In this document: positions 24,345 to 32,959 of the stretch, piece by piece | Numbering within the stretch: the stretch's first letter is position 1 | How the letters are laid out: each line of letters begins with the position of its first letter | From: Novosphingobium beihaiense | GTDB taxonomy: Bacteria; Pseudomonadota; Alphaproteobacteria; Sphingomonadales; Sphingomonadaceae | Length of the DNA: 64,000 nucleotides | Reading direction: 5' to 3' | Assembly: GCF_022832375.1 (NCBI RefSeq) | Contig: NZ_JALHLG010000009.1 | Location: 62,001-126,000, forward strand | Notes under the pieces: model-generated | The model's input: the letters and a program-made list of their open reading frames with translations, nothing else | Databases searched by the model: none | Told to the model about the DNA's origin: nothing | Position numbers and translations under genes: made by a program

Positions 24345-25232
24345 ATGACCGCCCATACCCACGGTGAAGTTTTCGGTGACGCCGCCAAGGCCGCGTTCGC
24401 GGCTGCCTATCCCAAACAGTTCTGCAAACTGGAGCACACACTCACCGACGAGCCGCTGCTGACGCTGGATGCCCTGGCCACGCTGGCCGCCGCGCTTCCC
24501 GAAGATAGCATCGAATACAATCCCGGCGCCCTGCCCATCGGCATCGCTCCGGAAGACGTTCCGGCCAGCAGCCTTGGCGTGGTGGAAACCATCCGCAACA
24601 TCGGTGAGAGCGGATCGTGGGTCGTGCTCAAGCGGATCGAACAGATCCCGGCCTATGCCGCCCTGCTCGAAAGCGTGCTGGGCGAACTCAACGGCACCGT
24701 CTTCCCGCGCACGGGCGAAATGCTGCGGCATGAGGGATTCATCTTCGTATCCTCCCCCAACGCTGTGACGCCGTTTCACTTCGATCCCGAACACAACATC
24801 CTGCTCCAGCTTGCCGGATCGAAGACGATGACGCTGTTTCCCGCCGGAGACGAAGCGATCAGCCCGCCCCGCGTGCACGAAGCCTTCCACATGGGAGAGC
24901 ACCACCGCAACCTGCCCTATTCGCAGGACTTCGCCGGACGCGGCACGGCCATCACCATCAACCCGGGCGAGGCCATCCACGTCCCGGTGAAATCGCCGCA
25001 CTGGGTGCAGGTCGGCCCCGGCGCACCTTCCATCTCGCTATCGATCACCTGGCGTTCGGAATGGAGCTATGCCGAAGCCGACGCCCGCGCCTTCAATCGC
25101 GCCTTGCGCAAGTTCGGCCTGGATCCCGCCAGCCCGCGCCCCTTCCCGGCGCGGAACATGGGCAAGGCGCTGATCTGGCGGGCGATAGAGCGGGCGAATG
25201 CCATGCTGAGGCCGAAACCGCCGGCCACCTGA
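24345..25232 (+). CDS. Cupin/JmjC-like domain protein
   Basis: 295 residues from ATG 24345 with GGAAGGA upstream. A cupin-8/JmjC core has the metal triad His145-x-Asp147 (TPFHFDPEHN) and His212 (NPGEAIHVPVKSPHW), with LQLAGSKTMTLFP between, as in Fe(II)/2-oxoglutarate enzymes such as protein or RNA hydroxylases. No signal peptide. The C-terminal basic tail (RNMGKALIWRAIERANAML) is unassigned. Stands alone, after a terminator, with convergent regulator downstream. Hydroxylase of an unknown substrate is likely; the role is not established. Confidence 0.82.
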   Translation: MTAHTHGEVFGDAAKAAFAAAYPKQFCKLEHTLTDEPLLTLDALATLAAALPEDSIEYNPGALPIGIAPEDVPASSLGVVETIRNIGESGSWVVLKRIEQIPAYAALLESVLGELNGTVFPRTGEMLRHEGFIFVSSPNAVTPFHFDPEHNILLQLAGSKTMTLFPAGDEAISPPRVHEAFHMGEHHRNLPYSQDFAGRGTAITINPGEAIHVPVKSPHWVQVGPGAPSISLSITWRSEWSYAEADARAFNRALRKFGLDPASPRPFPARNMGKALIWRAIERANAMLRPKPPAT

Positions 25233-25245
25233 ACGCCCGGCCCGG

Positions 25246-26244
25246 TCAGCCCCTGTCCGCAAAGTAGCGGGCCATGCCTTCGGCGGCCTTGTCGGTCAAT
25301 TCGATGAAGGCACGCCGCCTGTCGCTGTCATCGCACACGCGCGCAAACAGGTCCGCTTCAACCATTTGCCCGATCCAGCGCAGGGCCGTAGTCGGCGGAA
25401 CGCCAGAGGCGATGCACAGCGAAGTGACCGAAACGCGCTTGTGCTCTACCCGCGCGGCCGTGAGGTCAAGCAACATGTCCCAGGCCGGATCGGCGAACAG
25501 ACCCGAATCGAAATACCGCGCGCGCTGCTGGCGCTGGCGGATGATCTTGCGCACCAAGCGTGCATCGGGAAGCGGCGGCCGGGCGGCATAGCGGTTCCCG
25601 TTCTTCGGCAATCCGATCTCGTCGATCATCCGCCCCGAAGCAACGCTTGCGAACCGGAAAGCCCCGTTCCCCGCATCCTTGACTACCGTACCATCGGGCG
25701 CGAGCCGTTCGATCGTTCCGGCAATCTGCCCGACCTGCTCCGACAAGCGCAGCAGCATCAGCCGGTCGTCTTCGGAAAGCTCGCGCAGGCGGGACGGGCC
25801 AAGCCCGGCCAGCACCTGCCCCAGCGCGATCACCCGTTCGGCGCGGTTGGGATCGACCAGCAGCACCGGCGCGGACTGGTCCATGCAGGAAAACACCGCA
25901 TCGAGCGCGGCCACGCTGGTCGATACGATCAGCCGCGCCTCACAGCGGGCGGCCCGCATATCGAGCCGGGCCAGCGCCGCCAGCGTCTGCGCATCGGCTT
26001 GCGGGCAATCGACCAGCACGACATCGCCGAGCGGCTGCGCGGAACCTTCCAGCAGATCTGCCAGCGCCCCGGCGGCTGTGACGGTAAGCCCTGCCGCTTG
26101 CGCATCGTCCTGAATAGTGGCGCGCAAGTGCGCCCGGTCCGCAAAGACCGATAGCGCCACCGGCAGACCGCCTGGCGCCATGCCCCGGTCCGCCGCCCGG
26201 GACGAATAGGCAAAGTCCGGCTGAAGAAAATCCGTCTCGCGCAT
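25246..26244 (-). CDS. Winged-helix (MarR-like) regulator with long N-terminal domain
   Basis: 332 residues from ATG 26244, chosen because AGGGAG lies eight bases upstream; ATG 26265 is in frame without such a site. The N-terminal two-thirds resembles a response-regulator-like fold without its phosphorylation pocket (VVLVDCPQADAQTLAALARL, PVLLVDPNRAERVIALG). The last 90 residues form a winged helix: DPAWDMLLDLTAARVEHKRVS, LCIASGVPPTTALRWIGQM and RRAFIELTDKAAEGM. Such proteins occur in sphingomonads without known effectors. Convergent with the cupin gene, 13 bp apart. Confidence 0.8.
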   Translation of the reverse strand: MRETDFLQPDFAYSSRAADRGMAPGGLPVALSVFADRAHLRATIQDDAQAAGLTVTAAGALADLLEGSAQPLGDVVLVDCPQADAQTLAALARLDMRAARCEARLIVSTSVAALDAVFSCMDQSAPVLLVDPNRAERVIALGQVLAGLGPSRLRELSEDDRLMLLRLSEQVGQIAGTIERLAPDGTVVKDAGNGAFRFASVASGRMIDEIGLPKNGNRYAARPPLPDARLVRKIIRQRQQRARYFDSGLFADPAWDMLLDLTAARVEHKRVSVTSLCIASGVPPTTALRWIGQMVEADLFARVCDDSDRRRAFIELTDKAAEGMARYFADRG

Positions 26245-26379
26245 CTGTTCCGACTCCCTGCTCATCGATAGGAACAAGAATGGAACAAAAAAGGATCAAG
26301 TCAAGAATGATACCGATACGCCCGGGTTAAATCCCTGCAAGCCCGCCAGCCGCCGCCGCGTAGCTTCGACGGCATGCCC

Positions 26380-27393
26380 TCAAGGCCACCAGCCCGTCAG
26401 TTCGCGGCGCACCAGCGTTTCCATCATCGCCATGCCCGGCGCACGATCGTTGAGACAGGCCAGCGTGGTATAGCGCTCCCCGCCCGCACTTTCGAACACT
26501 TCGCGCCCGCGGATCGCCAGCTCCTCCAGCGTTTCCACGCAGTCCGCGGAAAAGCCCGGCGCGGCAATGGCCAGACGCCGGGTGCCTGCTTTCGCTTCGT
26601 TTTCCAGCACGGACTCGGTCGCCGGTTCGAGCCACTTGGCCCGGCCGAAACGCGACTGAAACGAAGTTTCGACCCGCAGCCCCGGCAGCCGCTGTACCAG
26701 CCGCTCGCCCAGCAGACGCGCGGTCTTGCGGCAATGGCAGTGGTAGGGATCGCCCAGGTGCAGCGTGCGTTCGGGCATGCCGTGGAAGGACAGCAGCAGC
26801 ACTTCCGGCTCGAAATCGAGCCCGGCCATTTGCGCGGCGATATCCTCTTCCAGCGCGGCGATATAGGCGGGATCGTCGTGATAGGGCGGCAGCGTGCGGA
26901 TGGCAGGCTGCCAGCGCATCGCGCGCAAGGCATCTCCCAAAGCATCCATCACCGAAGCCGTCGTCGCGCCCGAATATTGCGGATAGAGCGGCGCGATCAG
27001 GATGCGATCGCACCCGGCCGCTTTCATCGCTTCCAGCTTCGCGGGAATGGACGGGTTGCCGTAGCGCATCGCCCAATCGACCTGCACGCCCTCGCCCAGC
27101 CGCACCTGCAGCCCTTCGGCCTGCGCGGCCGTGACCGCCGCGAGCGGAGAGCCCTTGTCCGTCCAGACCTGGGCATAGGCATGGGCGGACTTGGCCGGAC
27201 GGGTGCGCAGGATCACCCCGTGCAGGATCGCCCTCCAGATGACAGGCGGGATTTCCACCACGCGCGGGTCCGAGAGAAATTCCGCCAGATAGCGGCGCAC
27301 GGCGGCAGGCGTGGGCGCATCGGGCGTGCCGAGATTGACGAGCAGCACACCGGTGCCGGAGGCCGCTACGGGGGGATGATCGGGCGGCAGCAT
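26380..27393 (-). CDS. hemH: Ferrochelatase
   Basis: 337 residues. Ferrochelatase motifs: GVLLVNLGTPDAPTP, RRYLAEFLSDPRVVE, ILIAPLYPQYSGATTAS, the metal-site His in LSFHGMPERTL, HCRKTARLLGERL, FQSRFGRAKWLEPATE and the Glu-containing GFSADCVETLEEL. It inserts Fe(II) into protoporphyrin IX at the cytoplasmic membrane, the last step of haem synthesis. ATG 27393 overlaps the stop of the upstream molybdoenzyme gene by one base (TGATG), so the two are translationally coupled. Confidence 0.96.
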   Translation of the reverse strand: MLPPDHPPVAASGTGVLLVNLGTPDAPTPAAVRRYLAEFLSDPRVVEIPPVIWRAILHGVILRTRPAKSAHAYAQVWTDKGSPLAAVTAAQAEGLQVRLGEGVQVDWAMRYGNPSIPAKLEAMKAAGCDRILIAPLYPQYSGATTASVMDALGDALRAMRWQPAIRTLPPYHDDPAYIAALEEDIAAQMAGLDFEPEVLLLSFHGMPERTLHLGDPYHCHCRKTARLLGERLVQRLPGLRVETSFQSRFGRAKWLEPATESVLENEAKAGTRRLAIAAPGFSADCVETLEELAIRGREVFESAGGERYTTLACLNDRAPGMAMMETLVRRELTGWWP

Positions 27394-29651
27394 CACAATT
27401 CCTCATCGAACAGCGGAAGGCGGCGAAAGCGCAGCCCCGTTGCGGAAAACAGCGCGTTGGCGACGGCGGGCGCGGCCACCGCAACGCCCAGTTCGCCCGG
27501 ATCGGCAGGCTCGGCCGCGCTTTCGACGAAAGCCACGTCGATCGCCGGGCACTCCGCCAGTGCGGGCAGGCTGAGATCGCTCAACCGCTCGGCGCCCGGC
27601 CGTCCGCCCTCGTAGCGGATCGAGCAGCCCAGCGCGAGCCCGAGGCCGAACACCAGCCCGCCCTCGATCTGCTGGCGGGCGATATCGAGATTCACGATGC
27701 GCCCGATGTCGGCCACGGCGCTCAGCTTGTCCACCCGCACCCCGTTCTCGTCACGCCGGGCACTGGCGACCACGGCGATGCGGCCTTCCCCGATCACATG
27801 GCAGGCAATGCCCTGCCCGCTGTTATCGCCGCCGCCGCCCCATTGCGCCAGCGCCGCGGCGCGCTGGAGACATTCGGCCAGACGCGGATCCTTGCCCAGC
27901 ATCGCCATGCGGTAGGACAGCGGCTCGCGCCCGGCCTTGTGCGCCATTTCATCGACGAAACTCTCGTTGAAGAAGGCCGTGTAGCCGTGGGCATTGCCGC
28001 GCAGGCGCGCGGCCGGCAGGGCAATTTCCACCGGGATGTGATCGACCGCGACGTGGGGAATCGCATAGACCGGAACCGCGCCTTCCAGCGCGAGCGGGTC
28101 CGCCTTTCCGGCGGCGGCGCGGATCGCTTCGGCAGGGCTGTCCCCGCCGAACAGGCGGCGGCCGAACTCCTGGGCGCTGGGCGGCATCGCCACGCGCGCG
28201 CGCCAGCCCGCGATCCCGCCATCGGTATCGAACCGCCCGGCCATGACCGCCACGACCGGCGCGCGCGGCAGCCCTGCGCGCATCTCTTCGCTGCGGGACC
28301 AGGTAAGCTGCACCGGGCGGCCGGTTTCCTTCGCGATGACCACCGCTTCCACCACATGGCCGAACTCCAGGCGCCGGTCGAAACTGCCGCCGCAGGGCAT
28401 CGGATAGAGCACCACTTGCGAAACTTCGATCCCAGCGGCCCGCGCCGCGGCCACACGTGTGGCCTCCGGCACTTGCGTGCCGGCCCAGATCTCCAGCCGC
28501 CCATTCTCCAGCCGCACGGTCACGCTGGCCGTCTCGATCGTGGCATGCACGGCCGGGGCGACCTCATAGCGCAGTTGCAGCGGCAAGCCGCCCTTCACCA
28601 CCGCCATGTCGCCCGAGGCATGGATGCGGTGCACCGGCCCGGCGCGCATCGCGTCGTCCAGCGCATTGTCGATCCCAGAGCTCTCGATCCCGGCGGCGAC
28701 CTTGAAACGCGGCTTCATCCGGGTCAGTGCGGTATCGGCGGTCCACCAGTCGCGCGCGGCGGCGGCCACCCAGCCATCGCCTTTCACGGCCTGCACAAAG
28801 CCCTTCATGCGTTTGGCAGGCCCCTCGTCGATCCCGGCCAGCGAGGCGCTGACGCCCAGCGGGGCATGGCGGATCGCGGCATGGAGCATGTCCGGCAGCC
28901 GCACGTCCCCGGCGAAAGTCCACGAGCCATCGACCTTGGACGGCAGGTCGAGCCGGGGATAGCCCAGCGGCGCGCCGGGCGGGAACTGGCCGGGCTCCTC
29001 GGCCATGGCGGCAGGGCGCAACGGCGGCGTGGGCGGCGGCGCGAAAGCCGCGGCCTCCCCGGCCAGCGCCCCGAACGGCAGGCGTTTGCCCTCATGCACC
29101 ACGAAGCCGTCCTGCGTATCGCATGTTTCCCAGGCGGCGTTCCAGCGCGCAGCGGCGGCCTGCATCAGCATCGCCCGCGCCGAGGCAGCGGCCGCGCGTG
29201 CGGGAGCTTCATAGGCCGCCAGCGACATGCCATCGGCGGTGGCGTTGAAACGGTGATCCTCGGCCCAGCGGCGGGTGACGAACCCGTCCGGATCGTCCGC
29301 CAGCGAAGGCATGAGCGGCATCCACAGCGGCGCCCAGCGCGCGGCCAGCGCAAAGTTGGCATAGAGCGCGCTCACCGGCGCGGGTTCCACCGCCACCTGC
29401 CGCCAGTCCGCACCCAGTTCATGCGCCACGATCTGCGGGATCAGGGTGGTTATCCCCTGCCCCATCTCCACTTGCGGCACGGCCACCGAGACGACCCCGT
29501 CCGTGCCGATCTTGATCCAGGCATCGAACGCGAATTCGCCTTCGCCCGGCGTCAGCGGCAGGGGAAAATGGCGCGGGCGCAGGGCATAGCCCAGCGCAAG
29601 CCCGCCTCCGGCCAGCGCCCCGATCAGGATGCCGCGCCGGGATACCGCCAT
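27393..29651 (-). CDS. Molybdopterin-dependent aldehyde/isoquinoline oxidoreductase large subunit
   Basis: 752 residues, with a twin-arginine signal (SRRGILIGALAGGGLALGY) at the N-terminus. It matches the isoquinoline 1-oxidoreductase beta-subunit (xanthine oxidase) family: PQVEMGQGITTLIPQIVAHE, PCGGSFDRRLEFGHV (cofactor loop), NESFVDEMAHKAGREPL and the catalytic-Glu stretch GELGVAVAAPAVANAL. The small [2Fe-2S] subunit usually beside it is absent from the window. It overlaps apbC by one base upstream and hemH by one base downstream, so the three are one operon. Probably exported to the periplasm; substrate unknown. Confidence 0.9.
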   Translation of the reverse strand: MAVSRRGILIGALAGGGLALGYALRPRHFPLPLTPGEGEFAFDAWIKIGTDGVVSVAVPQVEMGQGITTLIPQIVAHELGADWRQVAVEPAPVSALYANFALAARWAPLWMPLMPSLADDPDGFVTRRWAEDHRFNATADGMSLAAYEAPARAAAASARAMLMQAAAARWNAAWETCDTQDGFVVHEGKRLPFGALAGEAAAFAPPPTPPLRPAAMAEEPGQFPPGAPLGYPRLDLPSKVDGSWTFAGDVRLPDMLHAAIRHAPLGVSASLAGIDEGPAKRMKGFVQAVKGDGWVAAAARDWWTADTALTRMKPRFKVAAGIESSGIDNALDDAMRAGPVHRIHASGDMAVVKGGLPLQLRYEVAPAVHATIETASVTVRLENGRLEIWAGTQVPEATRVAAARAAGIEVSQVVLYPMPCGGSFDRRLEFGHVVEAVVIAKETGRPVQLTWSRSEEMRAGLPRAPVVAVMAGRFDTDGGIAGWRARVAMPPSAQEFGRRLFGGDSPAEAIRAAAGKADPLALEGAVPVYAIPHVAVDHIPVEIALPAARLRGNAHGYTAFFNESFVDEMAHKAGREPLSYRMAMLGKDPRLAECLQRAAALAQWGGGGDNSGQGIACHVIGEGRIAVVASARRDENGVRVDKLSAVADIGRIVNLDIARQQIEGGLVFGLGLALGCSIRYEGGRPGAERLSDLSLPALAECPAIDVAFVESAAEPADPGELGVAVAAPAVANALFSATGLRFRRLPLFDEEL

Positions 29652-30643
29652 CAGTGGCTGTCCAGCCAGTCCGCGACCTTGCGCGCCAGAGCCGCGAAAG
29701 CATCGGCCTGCGGCCCCTCGCCCGCCGCCGTGGGCGTGCCTGCGTCGCTTTCCCGGCGGATCGCGATATCGAGCGGGATGCGGCCCAGGAAATCGGCGCC
29801 CATCGTTTGGGCGCAGGCTTCGGCGCCGCCGCTGCCGAACGGATCGCTCGTTTCGCCGCAATGCGGGCACACGTAACCGGCCATGTTCTCGACCATGCCG
29901 ATCACCGGCACGCCGCCCTTCTCGAACAGTTCGGCCGCCCGCGCCGCATCGATCAGCGCCAGATCCTGCGGCGTGGAGACGATCACCGCGCCTGCGGGCT
30001 TGAACTTCTGCAGCATGGTAAGCTGGATGTCGCCCGTGCCCGGCGGCAGATCCACCACCAGCACTTCGGCATCGTCCCAATGCCCTTCGAGCAATTGCGT
30101 CAGCGCGCCCGAGGCCATCGGCCCGCGCCAGGCAATCGCCTGCCCCGGATCGGACAAGTGCGCCATCGACAGTACCGGCACGCCCCACCGGCTCGCCACC
30201 GGCACCAGACGGTTGTCATGCGCGACCGGGCGCTGGCCTTCGGTGCCCAGCAGCCGCGCCTGCGAAGGGCCGTAGATATCGGCATCGACCAGCCCGGCCT
30301 TGCACCCTGCCCGCGAGAGCGCGACGGCCAGATTCGCCGATACGGTGGACTTGCCGACGCCGCCCTTGCCCGAGCCGACCGCGATGATGCGCGGAGCCGC
30401 TTTCACCGCGCCCGCGCCATCGGGCTTGTCCGCCATCAGCGCCACGCGCACTTCGGAAACGCCCTGCACCGCTTCCAGCGCGCTGGTGACGGAAGTTTCC
30501 AGCCCGGCCCGCGCACGGGCATCCAGGCCGGACGCGTCGAGCACGATCGTCACCCGGCCATCGGCCAGCCGCAGCGACTGTACCCGTGCGGCGGCTTCCG
30601 GTGCCAGAAATGTCTTCAGGTGATCGGAAGCGTCGTTGGTCAT
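29651..30643 (-). CDS. apbC: Iron-sulfur cluster carrier protein ApbC/Mrp
   Basis: 330 residues. An N-terminal DUF59/MIP18-like half-domain is followed by the P-loop GSGKGGVGKSTVSANLAVAL (about 91-110), DADIYGPSQARLLG, VVDLPPGTGDIQLTM and the cluster-binding CxxC in YVCPHCGETS. Mrp/ApbC proteins hold and pass on Fe-S clusters with ATP hydrolysis. First gene of the apbC-molybdoenzyme-hemH overlap operon; the molybdoenzyme family usually needs a [2Fe-2S] partner and ferrochelatase often carries a cluster, so joint expression is sensible (inference). Confidence 0.95.
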   Translation of the reverse strand: MTNDASDHLKTFLAPEAAARVQSLRLADGRVTIVLDASGLDARARAGLETSVTSALEAVQGVSEVRVALMADKPDGAGAVKAAPRIIAVGSGKGGVGKSTVSANLAVALSRAGCKAGLVDADIYGPSQARLLGTEGQRPVAHDNRLVPVASRWGVPVLSMAHLSDPGQAIAWRGPMASGALTQLLEGHWDDAEVLVVDLPPGTGDIQLTMLQKFKPAGAVIVSTPQDLALIDAARAAELFEKGGVPVIGMVENMAGYVCPHCGETSDPFGSGGAEACAQTMGADFLGRIPLDIAIRRESDAGTPTAAGEGPQADAFAALARKVADWLDSH

Positions 30644-30834
30644 GCAATCTCCGGATTGGCACCGTGTGCCGTCTTGTGCCGCCCCTTCGGGCGGCGGGAT
30701 TGCCGCTCAGGTGGCCCAGTCGCGGAAAAAGGGCAAGAGAGGCCCTGTTATTTGCGGCACGGGTTCTTATAGATAGCCCCATGAAAGCAATCGGTGATGC
30801 GACAATGACCCCGGGTGGAGGCGATGGACTGGCT

Positions 30835-31989
30835 ATGGCAGGCCGCAACAGCCCCTGGGGAGGCAGCGGTGGAAACGGCGGCGGTGACGGCGACGGACCC
30901 AACGGCGAAGGCGGCGATGACAAGTCGGGGGGGGATACCCCGGACGAAGGTAGCAATGGGGGCAGCAGCGGCGAAAGCGGACCGCGCAACCCGTGGCTGC
31001 CCAGCGGCGAAACCCCGCCTCGCAGGTCTGCCAGCATAGAGGACATCTTCCGCGGCGGCGGCCCGCGCAAGCCGGGCGGCGGTCCGCGCGGCCCCGGCGG
31101 CGGCTTTCCGCAAATGCCGCGCCGCCCGGACGGCAAGTCCTGGCTGCCGCTGGGCATCGGCGTGGCAGTGGCGGCGCTGCTGGGCCTTTCCATGGTCCAC
31201 ATGGTCGGCCCCAAGGAGCAGGGCATCGTCACGATGTTCGGCAAATACGCGCGCCCGATCGATTCCGGCATCAGCCTGACGCTGCCCTGGCCGATCGAGC
31301 AGGTCGACATCGAAGACGTGCGCTCGTTCCGGGTCGACATGATCCCGGATAGCGACAACGAAAAGCTGATGCTGACGAGCGACAAGAACCTCGTCGATCT
31401 CAGCTATCTGGTCCGCTGGAACATCAAGAACCTGAAGGACTACAAGTTCCGCCTCAGCGATCCCGAGGAAACCGTGCGCGAAGTGGCCGAAGCCGCCATG
31501 CGCGCCTCGATCGCGCAGATCTCGCTCAACGATGCCATTTCCGGGGCGGGCCGCGCCCAGGTGGAGCAGGACGTGCGCGAGCGCATGCAGCGCATTCTCG
31601 ACTACTACAAGTCGGGCGTCGCGGTGCAGGGCGTGGAGATCAAGAAGGCCGACCCGCCCGCCAAGACCAAGGCTGCCTTCGAGCAGGTGACGGTCGCCCA
31701 GCAGGAAGCCGAGCGCGACCGCAGCGAGGCCCGTGCCTGGGCGCAGCAGCAGCTCGCCAGCGCGCAGGGCAACGCCTCGCAGTTCGACAAGGTCTACGAA
31801 CAGTACAAGCTGGCCCCCGAAGTGACGAAGCGCCGCATGTATTACGAAACGATGGAAAGCGTCCTGCAGGACAACGACACCGTCGTTGCCGATGCCAAGG
31901 GCGTGACGTCCTATCTGCCGCTTCCCGAAGTGAAACGGCGTGAAGAGGCCGCCCCTTCCACCACCGTCACCGCCAAGGGAGGCCAGTGA
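30835..31989 (+). CDS. hflK: FtsH protease modulator HflK
   Basis: 384 residues from ATG 30835 (MAGRNSPWGG), a typical HflK start; an in-frame ATG at 30781 would add 18 residues but has no ribosome site. A Gly/Pro/Asn-rich N-terminus of about 100 residues is followed by one membrane anchor (SWLPLGIGVAVAALLGLSMV) and the SPFH/band 7 domain (VDLSYLVRWNIKNLKDYKF, AEAAMRASIAQISLNDAI, VQGVEIKKADPP). With HflC it forms a ring around FtsH in the inner membrane and restrains proteolysis. Stop overlaps hflC start by one base. Confidence 0.93.
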   Translation: MAGRNSPWGGSGGNGGGDGDGPNGEGGDDKSGGDTPDEGSNGGSSGESGPRNPWLPSGETPPRRSASIEDIFRGGGPRKPGGGPRGPGGGFPQMPRRPDGKSWLPLGIGVAVAALLGLSMVHMVGPKEQGIVTMFGKYARPIDSGISLTLPWPIEQVDIEDVRSFRVDMIPDSDNEKLMLTSDKNLVDLSYLVRWNIKNLKDYKFRLSDPEETVREVAEAAMRASIAQISLNDAISGAGRAQVEQDVRERMQRILDYYKSGVAVQGVEIKKADPPAKTKAAFEQVTVAQQEAERDRSEARAWAQQQLASAQGNASQFDKVYEQYKLAPEVTKRRMYYETMESVLQDNDTVVADAKGVTSYLPLPEVKRREEAAPSTTVTAKGGQ

Positions 31990-32828
31990 TGCAGCACCTG
32001 TGGCAGAACTACAAAGCCGCCCTGATCGTGCTGGCGGTGATCGTGGCCGGCGTGATGATGAGCATCATCATCGTGCCCGAGGATCAGCAGGCCGTCGTCA
32101 TCCAGGGTGGTAAGCCTGTGCGCGTGTACAACGCCTACGATCCCAAGGCGGATTTCGGGCAGACCCAGGCCGGCATTCACTGGCGCATTCCCGGCTATGA
32201 ACGCGTGCAGCGCATCGACAAGCGCCTGCTTTCGGTCGACATGCAGTCGCAGCAGGTCCTTTCGACGGATCAACAGCGCCTCAACGTCGATGCTTATGCC
32301 CGCTACCGCATCATCGATCCGGTCAAGATGGTTCAGGCCGCGGGCACGACCGAGCGGGTGACTCAGCAGCTCGAACCCATCCTTTCCTCGGTCGTGCGCC
32401 AGGAACTGGGCAAGCGCACGTTCCAGTCGCTGCTCACCGCCGAACGCGGCAAGGCGATGGCGAACATCCGTGACCTGCTGGACCGCGAAGCGCGTGAATA
32501 CGGCGCACAGGTCGTAGACGTGCGGATCAAGCGCGCCGACCTGCCCGAAGGCGCGCTGGCCAGCGCCTTCACCCGGATGGAAGCCTCCCGCCAGGAAGAA
32601 GCCAAGACGATCAAGGCGAAAGGCCAGCGCGACGCGCAGATCATCCGGGCCGACGCGGAAGCGCAGGCGGCCAAGATCTATGCCGATGCCTTCGGCAAGG
32701 ATCCGGCTTTTTATGACTTCTACCGCTCGATGCAGAGCTATCGAGTCGCATTTGCCAAGGGCGACAGTGCGAAGACCTTCCTGCTGTCACCGGACAACGC
32801 CTACCTGAAACGCTTCAAGGCCCCATAA
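31989..32828 (+). CDS. hflC: FtsH protease modulator HflC
   Basis: 279 residues. An N-terminal anchor (KAALIVLAVIVAGVMMSIII) precedes the SPFH domain: IVPEDQQAVVIQGGKPVRVY, GIHWRIPGYERVQRIDKRLL, TDQQRLNVDAYARYRI, and the C-terminal VVDVRIKRADLPEGALASAF and KDPAFYDFYRSMQSYR typical of HflC. Partner of HflK with TGATG overlap. A degP-like gene follows after 131 bp, completing the familiar alphaproteobacterial hflK-hflC-degP order. Confidence 0.95.
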   Translation: MQHLWQNYKAALIVLAVIVAGVMMSIIIVPEDQQAVVIQGGKPVRVYNAYDPKADFGQTQAGIHWRIPGYERVQRIDKRLLSVDMQSQQVLSTDQQRLNVDAYARYRIIDPVKMVQAAGTTERVTQQLEPILSSVVRQELGKRTFQSLLTAERGKAMANIRDLLDREAREYGAQVVDVRIKRADLPEGALASAFTRMEASRQEEAKTIKAKGQRDAQIIRADAEAQAAKIYADAFGKDPAFYDFYRSMQSYRVAFAKGDSAKTFLLSPDNAYLKRFKAP

Positions 32829-32959
32829 TCGGCTAAAAAGCGCCAAAAAAGGGCTCAACACCGCCCCCATTCAATCCCGGTTAAGCCGTCAGGGCGTCAA
32901 TCGGGCCGGGGTCGAAGGGATGGCGCCAAGGCGCCGCCACAACGGAGGAATCAAAGGAC

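Noticed and set aside
30781..30834. Upstream ATG as hflK start
   Set aside because: No ribosome site and no family-like sequence for the added 18 residues, although the choice is not certain.
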